A stretch of 14,503 nt of DNA from positions 1 to 14,503 of the forward strand of contig JBBRGB010000070.1 in assembly GCA_038241095.1 (NCBI GenBank), written 5' to 3'. The position numbers and the translations under genes were made by a program. Each line of letters begins with the position of its first letter. The stretch's first letter is position 1. Under the pieces are notes generated by a model. The model saw nothing but the letters and a program-made list of their open reading frames with translations, made no database searches and was not told where the DNA came from. The stretch comes from JBBDMX01 sp038241095. Its GTDB lineage: Bacteria > Planctomycetota > Phycisphaerae > Phycisphaerales > Phycisphaeraceae. Below, piece by piece: positions 7,217-12,598 of this stretch.

Positions 7217-9076
7217 TCACTTGGCCGTGACGATTTCGACTTCGACTTCCAACTCGCCTTGGCGCAGGATGGCGTTTTGCGCCACTTGCGCTTGGGACGG
7301 CGCGGGGGTGATGGGTCTGACGGGTTGGGCGGTTTCGTTCAAGTCACGGAAGGTCACGGCCCGCTGACGCGAGGTTTCGATCTGCCGACTCAGATCATCT
7401 AAGCGCATGGCCAAGTCCGCTTGGTGGCCCGCGTCGGTGCCATTGGCCGGGGCCGGGGTCGGGGGCACCTGTTGATCGGCATCGGGTTCCGCGACGGTCG
7501 CCGGCGTGGTCGCGTCTGCCAAAAGGCCTGCATCAAGCTTGCCGTTCTCAGCAGCGCTGGCCTCCTTGACGTTGGCATCCGTGGAGGCTTCCGGGGTAAC
7601 TTCCGGGGAGGTGTTGCGGGCCTTGGCGGCGATACCTCGCATCAGGGTTGCGGTGATCGCTTCGTTGGGTTCCACCACGGCCATCTGTGTCGTCGGGGCG
7701 GCGGCGCGGTTGAGGTAGCCCACCAGTTCCGGCACCTGCTCGGGGCGAATGTTGAACACCAGTTGCCGGGCTTGTGTGGATGTTTGCGTCTCGCGGGTCA
7801 CGGGTTGAAGAACCCCGCCCGCCTGTGTCACAGCCGCATCCGGGGGCGACGGTGAGGCCGCGGCTTGGACGGGCGGTTGATTGGCTGAAGTTTGCGAGGC
7901 GATGGCACCTTCCGCGGCTTGGGCGGACTTGCCTTGCGTCACGCGCGGTGTGGTGGGAGCGGTGGCAACCGCTGCGGGCGGCACTGTCACCGGCGCGGCC
8001 GGGGCGGACGCATTGGCCGCGGGAGTCGGGAAGGCTGGCGCGCTGGCGGAAGCTTGGGCCATGACGCCTTCCTTGGCCTCGTGCTCGCCGATCTTGAGGT
8101 CATCGCGTTTGTCCGCATCTTCGCGGCGCGACTCCGGCATGGCCGGGCCATCGGCGTAAGCCAGCGTCACCTGATTGGCCACCGCCCAACGCAGTACATC
8201 CTCTTGGGCGGCGCGGCCATCGACGGCAATGACCTGAATCTTCATCCGCTGATTGACCGCGTTGCCACGGGACTGGTTCATCGCCAGCACCTGACCGGCG
8301 GGGCTTTCTTGAGCCTGCCGCATGTCTTGAACATCACCGGTCACGCCATCGGTCGGGGCCTTGGCCATCTGTTGGTTGCCAAGAACCGCCCCGGCATCTT
8401 GGGCATTGAGTGGTTCGGCCCCGGCGACGCCTTCCAGTGACGAACCCATCGCCACCTTGCCCCCCCCGCCACCGCCGGCCATGCCTGTGCCCGAACGGTC
8501 GGCCACGGTATCGCCGGCGGAAAACTCCACGCCCTTCCTCCCGCCAAACGCCACGCCATCCCCCTTGGCCTGCCGTTGATCCCCGCCCACGGCATCCGAC
8601 TCGGATTTCAAGGTTCCCAAGGCCCGCTCTTCCTCACGCAAGGCAAACTTGGAAGCGTCGGCGTTCTGACTCTCAATCGCCATCGGGCCATGCGCCGGTG
8701 CTGTCACCCGCATGGTGCTCAGGAAAATCGGCACCACCACCGTGGCGGCAAAGAGCAGCAAGGCCGCCACCGCCAAGCCCATAAGCACCCGCCCCAGGCG
8801 ATGCGTGCGCAGCGTGCCCAGCGCGGGCGCCTCGGCCCCGGCGCTGTCCAAGAGCATCGAACGCTCCAGATGTTCATGCACCCGATCCATAATGCCCACG
8901 GGCGGCTCGATTTCGGGCATTTGCCGCAGGGCGTCACGATCCTGACGCATCTGGGTGGCCAGTCGCCGCAGGGCCGGGTCACCGCGGAGGGTCAACTCAA
9001 AGGCGCGGGCATCCTGCGGGCTTAAATCGCCCTCGATGTAACCGAGAATCAGGTTTTCATCGTATTGCTCAGGCAT
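7217..9076 (-). CDS. Candidate transmembrane anti-sigma factor with long low-complexity extracytoplasmic region
   Basis: This encodes 619 residues. Residues 1-60 look like the cytoplasmic head of planctomycete anti-sigma proteins (ILGYIEGDLSPQDARAFE, then RLATQMRQDRDALRQMPEIEPP), but the HxxxCxxC zinc motif of classical ZAS domains is absent. One membrane helix follows at about 97-119 (LMGLAVAALLLFAATVVV). The remaining 500 residues should lie outside the membrane. They are rich in Ala, Pro, Gln, Thr and Gly, with a poly-Gly run coded by eight C on the plus strand (8460-8467). Two more ordered patches stand out: IQVIAVDGRAAQEDVLRWAV and RQLVFNIRPEQVPELVGYL, which could form small alpha/beta modules. 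The ATG at 9076 is preferred over an upstream frame to 9157, which would overlap the sigma gene. The spacing of 40 bases after the ECF sigma gene supports co-transcription and the anti-sigma role, which is inferred. Confidence 0.72.
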   Translation of the reverse strand: MPEQYDENLILGYIEGDLSPQDARAFELTLRGDPALRRLATQMRQDRDALRQMPEIEPPVGIMDRVHEHLERSMLLDSAGAEAPALGTLRTHRLGRVLMGLAVAALLLFAATVVVPIFLSTMRVTAPAHGPMAIESQNADASKFALREEERALGTLKSESDAVGGDQRQAKGDGVAFGGRKGVEFSAGDTVADRSGTGMAGGGGGGKVAMGSSLEGVAGAEPLNAQDAGAVLGNQQMAKAPTDGVTGDVQDMRQAQESPAGQVLAMNQSRGNAVNQRMKIQVIAVDGRAAQEDVLRWAVANQVTLAYADGPAMPESRREDADKRDDLKIGEHEAKEGVMAQASASAPAFPTPAANASAPAAPVTVPPAAVATAPTTPRVTQGKSAQAAEGAIASQTSANQPPVQAAASPSPPDAAVTQAGGVLQPVTRETQTSTQARQLVFNIRPEQVPELVGYLNRAAAPTTQMAVVEPNEAITATLMRGIAAKARNTSPEVTPEASTDANVKEASAAENGKLDAGLLADATTPATVAEPDADQQVPPTPAPANGTDAGHQADLAMRLDDLSRQIETSRQRAVTFRDLNETAQPVRPITPAPSQAQVAQNAILRQGELEVEVEIVTAK

Positions 9077-9116
9077 GGTGGTCGTTGGGTTGACTGTTAA
9101 CCTTTGGGAAAAGATG

Positions 9117-9779
9117 TCAAGCGTTAAGCGACTTCCGTGAATCCCCCTCTTGCTCATCGGCCAAGGCCAGGGGGCAGAGTTTGGCCATTTCCTGCCTCAG
9201 CGCCAGCCGCGCCCTAAACAGTCGGCTCTTGACCGTGCCCATCGGCAGCGACAAGGCCGCGGCAATCTCCTGATAGTCCATCTCCTGCAAGTCCCGCAGC
9301 ACCAGCACGGCCCGGAACTCCTCGGCCACCCGTCCCAACGCCATGTGCAGGTTTGCGGTCATCTCCCTCTGTTGGACGCTTTGCTCGGGCCCAGGTTCCC
9401 CACTTGCGATTCTCGCCCGCAAAGGCGTGGATTGATCGTCCCCCCCGGAAGCACTCCCGGCCCCCCCACCCACCCCGCCGTCGTCATCCAAACTGGTGGT
9501 GAGGCGAAGCTTACGCTTGCGCAGGTGCGAAATCGACAGGTTCATGCAGATGCGAATCATCCATGTGGATAACGCCGCCTGACCGTTGAAATCGTGGAAA
9601 TGCTCGATGACCTTGACCATCGCGTCCTGGGTCAGTTCCGCGGCATCTTCGGCGTTGCCCACCATGCGATAGGAGACGTTGAACAGCCGACGCCGGTGCA
9701 TCTCCAGCAGGTCGCCCAAGGCCGCGGTATCGCCCCGGCGGACGCGGCTGATGAGTTGGGCTTCGTCGGCAATCGGCAT
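9117..9779 (-). CDS. RNA polymerase ECF-type sigma factor
   Basis: This encodes 220 residues with the two domains of ECF sigma factors. Region 2 (about 8-92) includes RLFNVSYRMVGNAEDAAELTQD and the STWMIRICMNLSISHLRKRK helix that binds the -10 element. Region 4 (about 145-200) includes RAVLVLRDLQEMDYQEIAAAL and the helix-turn-helix PMGTVKSRLFRARLALRQ that reads the -35. Between them is an unusually long Gly/Ser/Asp-rich linker (about 97-131) coded partly by C-rich runs. Other in-frame ATG codons exist at 9797 and 9824; the one at 9779 is chosen because GAGG lies 4 bases upstream and region 2 begins soon after, although that spacing is short. The gene is followed by the anti-sigma candidate and likely forms a two-gene operon with it. 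The exact ECF group is not assigned. Confidence 0.92.
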   Translation of the reverse strand: MPIADEAQLISRVRRGDTAALGDLLEMHRRRLFNVSYRMVGNAEDAAELTQDAMVKVIEHFHDFNGQAALSTWMIRICMNLSISHLRKRKLRLTTSLDDDGGVGGGAGSASGGDDQSTPLRARIASGEPGPEQSVQQREMTANLHMALGRVAEEFRAVLVLRDLQEMDYQEIAAALSLPMGTVKSRLFRARLALRQEMAKLCPLALADEQEGDSRKSLNA

Positions 9780-9870
9780 GGAGCCTCGTGAAATCATGGC
9801 GCGGTGTCCGGGGCGCGGCCACATCTTTCACTACGCTCCCCGCGGCGAAAAGGTTGGCCCGCACCGGATA

Positions 9871-9895
9871 GACGTTACTATGACCGCCACGTTAC
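9871..9895 (-). promoter_or_regulatory. Possible ECF-type autoregulatory promoter for the sigma/anti-sigma pair
   Basis: Read on the minus strand, GTAAC (9895-9891) is followed after 16 bases by CGTCTA, beginning at 9874. This fits the general ECF pattern of an AAC-containing -35 and a CGTC-type -10 at 16-17 bases. The element lies about 90 bases upstream of the sigma start. The motif GTAACGT itself occurs twice in tandem orientation 17 bases apart, which could also be an operator. Short motif, so only suggestive. Confidence 0.3.
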
Positions 9896-9930
9896 GCCCA
9901 CGCAAGCGGAACCTTGGTTATTCTTGGATT

Positions 9931-10061
9931 GAACACGAAGACACGAAGACACGAAGGAAGGCGGAGAAAAACGAAAAAAGGCATCACAAAAAAATGTCCA
10001 TGATTCTCACGCTGGCTCAAGCCTCATGCCTTTCAATGTCTTTCTTCGTGTCTTCGTGTTC
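9931..10061. repeat. 131-bp inverted-repeat element with CACGAAGA tandem arms
   Basis: The left end has three head-to-tail copies of an 8-base unit, CACGAAGA. Its first 19 bases, GAACACGAAGACACGAAGA (9931-9949), are matched exactly in reverse complement at 10043-10061. A nested inverted pair, AAAGGCAT (9977-9984) and ATGCCTTT (10026-10033), lies inside. The centre is A-rich and holds no credible gene. The element fills most of the 299-bp spacer between the divergent sigma gene and purB and ends 17 bases before the purB ATG, so it would form a large hairpin in any purB leader starting upstream of it. Confidence 0.85.
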
Positions 10062-10078
10062 GACAATGAAGCTTAGCC

Positions 10079-11548
10079 ATGACCACCCATCACACCTACG
10101 AATCCCCCCTGGCCTCGCGCAACGCCTCCCCGGCCATGCAGGCCATCTGGTCGCCGCAACGCAAGTTCTCCACTTGGCGACGGCTCTGGCTGGCGCTGGC
10201 GGAGGCCGAGGCCAAGCTTGGCCTGCCCATCAGTGATGAGCAACTCGCCGAGCTGCGCGGGCATCTTGATGACATCGACTTCACCGCCGCGGCCACCTAC
10301 GAAAAGCGTCTGCGGCACGATGTCATGGCCCACGTCCACACCTTGGGCGACGCCGCCCCCAAGGCCCGCGCCATCATTCACCTCGGGGCGACCAGCCAGT
10401 TCGTCAACTGCAACACCGAACTGCTGCTGTTGCGCGACGCCCTGAAACTCCTGGCTGGCAAACTGGCCAAGGCCATCGACAACCTCGGCCGCTTCGCCAA
10501 GCGTTACCGCGACCTGCCCACGCTGGGCTTCACCCACTTTCAGCCAGCGCAACCGACCACCGTGGGCAAACGCGCCACGCTCTGGGCACAGGACTTGGCG
10601 CTGGCGTTGGAAGAGGTGGAATATCGCCTCGAATCCCTGCTCTTCCGCGGGGCCAAGGGCACCACGGGCACGCAGGCTTCATTCCTCGAACTCTTCGGCG
10701 GCACGCCCGATGCCACGCCCGCCAAGCTCAAGGCGGCCCACGCCAAGTGCGACAAGCTCGACGCCTTGGTGGCCAAGAAAATGGGCTGGCCGGGCGACAA
10801 GGTTTTCGTCGTCACCGGGCAGACCTACCCGCGGGTGGTCGATGGACTGGTGCTTTCGAGTCTCGCCAGTGTCGCCACCGCCAGCGCCAAAATGGCCACC
10901 GACATCCGCCTCTTGGCCAATCGCAAGGAACTTGAAGAACCGTTTGAGAAAGAGCAGATCGGCTCCTCGGCGATGGCCTACAAACGTAACCCCATGCGTT
11001 GTGAACGCATCTGCGGCCTGTCCCGCTTCGTCATCGGCTTGGTGCCCATCGCCTTCACCACGGCCGCGGAACAGTGGATGGAACGCACGCTCGACGACTC
11101 CTCAACCCGTCGGCTGACGCTGCCCGAGGCGTTCCTGGCCACCGATGGCGTGCTGGACCTGGTCATCAACGTCACCGATGGCCTGGTGGTGTATGAGAAG
11201 ACCATCGCGGCGAATCTGGCCGCCGAGTTGCCCTTCATGGCCACGGAGAATCTGATGATGGCCGCGGTGCAACGGGGTGGCGATCGGCAGGCGATTCACG
11301 AACTGATTCGCACTCACAGCCAAGCCGCTGCCCTGCGGGTCAAGCAGGAGGGTCAGGCCAACGATTTGCTGGCCCGATTGGCCGATGAGCCGACGTTCGC
11401 CGACGTGGACATGGCCGCGGTGCTTGACGCCCGGCGCTATTTTGGCCGCGCCCCGCAACAGGTCGATGCCTTCCTCGCCCGCGTGGTGGCCCCCATCCGC
11501 AAGCGGCATCGCAAAGCCTTGGCGTATCGGCCGGAGTTGAAGGTTTAG
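10079..11548 (+). CDS. purB: Adenylosuccinate lyase, eukaryotic ADSL-like
   Basis: Catalyses the two fumarate-releasing steps of purine synthesis: SAICAR to AICAR and adenylosuccinate to AMP. The 489-residue protein belongs to the fumarase/aspartase superfamily. The three conserved regions are visible: KRLRHDVMAHVHTLGD (about 76-91, with His85), TLGFTHFQPAQ (148-158, with the catalytic-acid His153) and the flexible signature loop IGSSAMAYKRNPMRCER (294-310, with the catalytic Ser pair 296/297). The loop reads SSAMAYK where nearly all family members have SSxMPxK. From memory of human ADSL, long stretches match closely, for example the WMERTLDDSSTRR, ELPFMATEN and VKQEGQANDL regions, so this is the animal-like clade rather than the shorter Bacillus or Escherichia coli forms. 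The ATG at 10079 opens directly into the conserved SPLASR segment; no strong Shine-Dalgarno is present. It stands alone, not in a purine operon. Confidence 0.96.
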   Translation: MTTHHTYESPLASRNASPAMQAIWSPQRKFSTWRRLWLALAEAEAKLGLPISDEQLAELRGHLDDIDFTAAATYEKRLRHDVMAHVHTLGDAAPKARAIIHLGATSQFVNCNTELLLLRDALKLLAGKLAKAIDNLGRFAKRYRDLPTLGFTHFQPAQPTTVGKRATLWAQDLALALEEVEYRLESLLFRGAKGTTGTQASFLELFGGTPDATPAKLKAAHAKCDKLDALVAKKMGWPGDKVFVVTGQTYPRVVDGLVLSSLASVATASAKMATDIRLLANRKELEEPFEKEQIGSSAMAYKRNPMRCERICGLSRFVIGLVPIAFTTAAEQWMERTLDDSSTRRLTLPEAFLATDGVLDLVINVTDGLVVYEKTIAANLAAELPFMATENLMMAAVQRGGDRQAIHELIRTHSQAAALRVKQEGQANDLLARLADEPTFADVDMAAVLDARRYFGRAPQQVDAFLARVVAPIRKRHRKALAYRPELKV

Positions 11549-11577
11549 AACGGGGCCTCTGTCGGATTAGAAATTGC

Positions 11578-11643
11578 ACTCCCGTTTTGGCGATCCTGGG
11601 CCTCGGTGGACTGACGCTACTGCCCCGGCGGCGCAAGGCGTAA
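11578..11643 (+). pseudogene. Remnant of a PEP-CTERM gene (3' tail only)
   Basis: One frame reads TPVLAILGLGGLTLLPRRRKA and stops at 11641-11643. This closely matches the tail of the first gene in the window (ALLGLGGLMLLPRRRRA then stop), both in protein and in DNA. No start codon, signal peptide or body lies in this frame, since purB ends only 29 bases upstream, and the PEP triad itself is missing. It is therefore a decayed or deletion-truncated end of a PEP-CTERM gene. It sits 86 bases before a pseudopilin-like gene, the same order as at 1-1682. Confidence 0.7.
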
Positions 11644-11700
11644 AACGCAAGCTTCTCCTTCGTGGCGACCTCTTAACCGGGGTCGTCGCGATTTGTTGGG

Positions 11701-11706
11701 TATAAT
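11701..11706 (+). promoter_or_regulatory. Consensus -10 element for the second pseudopilin gene
   Basis: A perfect TATAAT lies 23 bases before the ATG at 11730, which would place the start of transcription near 11713 and leave a short leader carrying the ribosome binding site. No good -35 hexamer is seen 16-18 bases upstream, where the sequence is GC-rich, so an activator or another contact may be needed. Confidence 0.5.
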
Positions 11707-11717
11707 GGAAGCGAGCA

Positions 11718-11723
11718 AAGGAG
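11718..11723 (+). promoter_or_regulatory. Shine-Dalgarno of the second pseudopilin gene
   Basis: AAGGAG followed by a 6-base spacer and ATG at 11730. It is the clearest ribosome binding site in the window; most other genes here lack one. Confidence 0.75.
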
Positions 11724-11729
11724 TCCGCC

Positions 11730-12500
11730 ATGAACCGTCGCGCGTTTACCCTGATTGAACTTCTGGTGGTTATCACCATCATTGCCCTGCTGGTCGCTCT
11801 GCTGCTGCCGGCCTTGGCCGCGGCCCGCGAGGCGGCACGCACCTTTGAATGCAAGTCCAACATGCGGCAATTGATGGTGGCGCAGCAGGCTTACGCCACC
11901 GACTTCAGCGGCCGGCCCGCGGCGGGAAAATACTGGATCAAAGTCAGCGGCTACAGCGTCCACGGCTGGCACGATCCGGCGCGATCCAATGTCGAGGGCG
12001 GAGTGCTTTATCCCTACACCCAGACGACCAAAATCTACGTCTGTCCCTCGCTGGGGGCCAACCTCGTCAACAATGCGGACAACGTGGGCACCCACTGCCA
12101 GCACACCGATGTCCAGCCGCTCTTTAACTACACCTTCAATTCGTACCTTGGGATGAATCCCGCTGGTGCCGCCGGAAACGTCCCCCCTTGGGGTTCGCAA
12201 GCGCATGTTCACTATTCCACGATGTTGAACGGTGTGCCGCGACCCAGTGAAACACTGGCCTTCGCCGATCAGAACACCTGGGATGACCCGCGCTACCGCG
12301 TGCCCGTGGACGATCCCGACTTCCGCATCAGCAACGGACTGCCTGGCATCCCCTTGGATGGCATCGGCTCGATGCACGGCCCCGGCGCGCCGTTCCAAGG
12401 CAAAGGCGGGGTGGTCTTTGTCGATGGGCACGTCGAACTGCGACCCCCCGATGACAGCCAAGACTTGGCCTTCTCACTCACGGACTTGAAGAAGTATTGA
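11730..12500 (+). CDS. Pseudopilin-like protein with prepilin N-terminal cleavage/methylation motif
   Basis: This encodes 256 residues and is a paralogue of the protein at 900-1682. The leader is only MNRRA, followed by FTLIELLVVITII with the conserved Glu at mature position 5 and one hydrophobic helix to about residue 28, then AAREAAR as in the first copy. The residue before the cleavage site is Ala5 instead of the usual Gly, which prepilin peptidases tolerate less well. The soluble part contains YVCPSLGA and ends with GGVVFVDGHVELRPP, the C-terminal DG feature of the planctomycete family, with a His 15 residues earlier in SMHGPG. A consensus -10 and a strong Shine-Dalgarno precede it, so expression independent of purB is likely. 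Predicted role is a minor pseudopilin in an inner-membrane secretion or pilus machine; the substrate is unknown. It is followed after 98 bases by the cca-type gene, probably transcribed separately. Confidence 0.87.
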   Translation: MNRRAFTLIELLVVITIIALLVALLLPALAAAREAARTFECKSNMRQLMVAQQAYATDFSGRPAAGKYWIKVSGYSVHGWHDPARSNVEGGVLYPYTQTTKIYVCPSLGANLVNNADNVGTHCQHTDVQPLFNYTFNSYLGMNPAGAAGNVPPWGSQAHVHYSTMLNGVPRPSETLAFADQNTWDDPRYRVPVDDPDFRISNGLPGIPLDGIGSMHGPGAPFQGKGGVVFVDGHVELRPPDDSQDLAFSLTDLKKY

Positions 12501-12586
12501 TTCGCGCACGGGCGGCACACGGTGCCCGGTCGGGATGCCGTGTGGCACCGCGCAACGGATTTAGGTTTGCCACTTGGTCGGGGCGT

Positions 12587-12592
12587 TACACT
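12587..12592 (+). promoter_or_regulatory. Possible -10 element giving a leaderless cca transcript
   Basis: TACACT, a TANNNT-type -10, ends 6 bases before the ATG at 12599. Transcription would then begin at or next to the start codon. No Shine-Dalgarno is visible upstream of that ATG, which fits leaderless translation. A TTGCCA at 12567-12572 is only 14 bases upstream, too close for a standard -35. Confidence 0.3.
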
Positions 12593-12598
12593 CTTGTC

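Noticed and set aside
9077..9157. Extended N-terminus of the anti-sigma candidate
   Set aside because: It would overlap the sigma gene by 41 bases and adds residues without similarity to the head domain, which starts at the ATG at 9076.
9931..10061. Insertion sequence or attachment site
   Set aside because: There is no transposase frame inside, and no target duplication or tRNA end is visible; only a small non-coding inverted-repeat element is supported.
11673..12461. 262-codon minus-strand open frame
   Set aside because: Antisense to the second pseudopilin gene, which has a promoter element, Shine-Dalgarno and family motifs.
12497..12598. Extended N-terminus of the cca gene from TTG at 12497
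   Set aside because: The 34 extra residues are Arg-rich and unlike the family, and the start would overlap the stop codon of the previous gene; ATG at 12599 fits the domain start.
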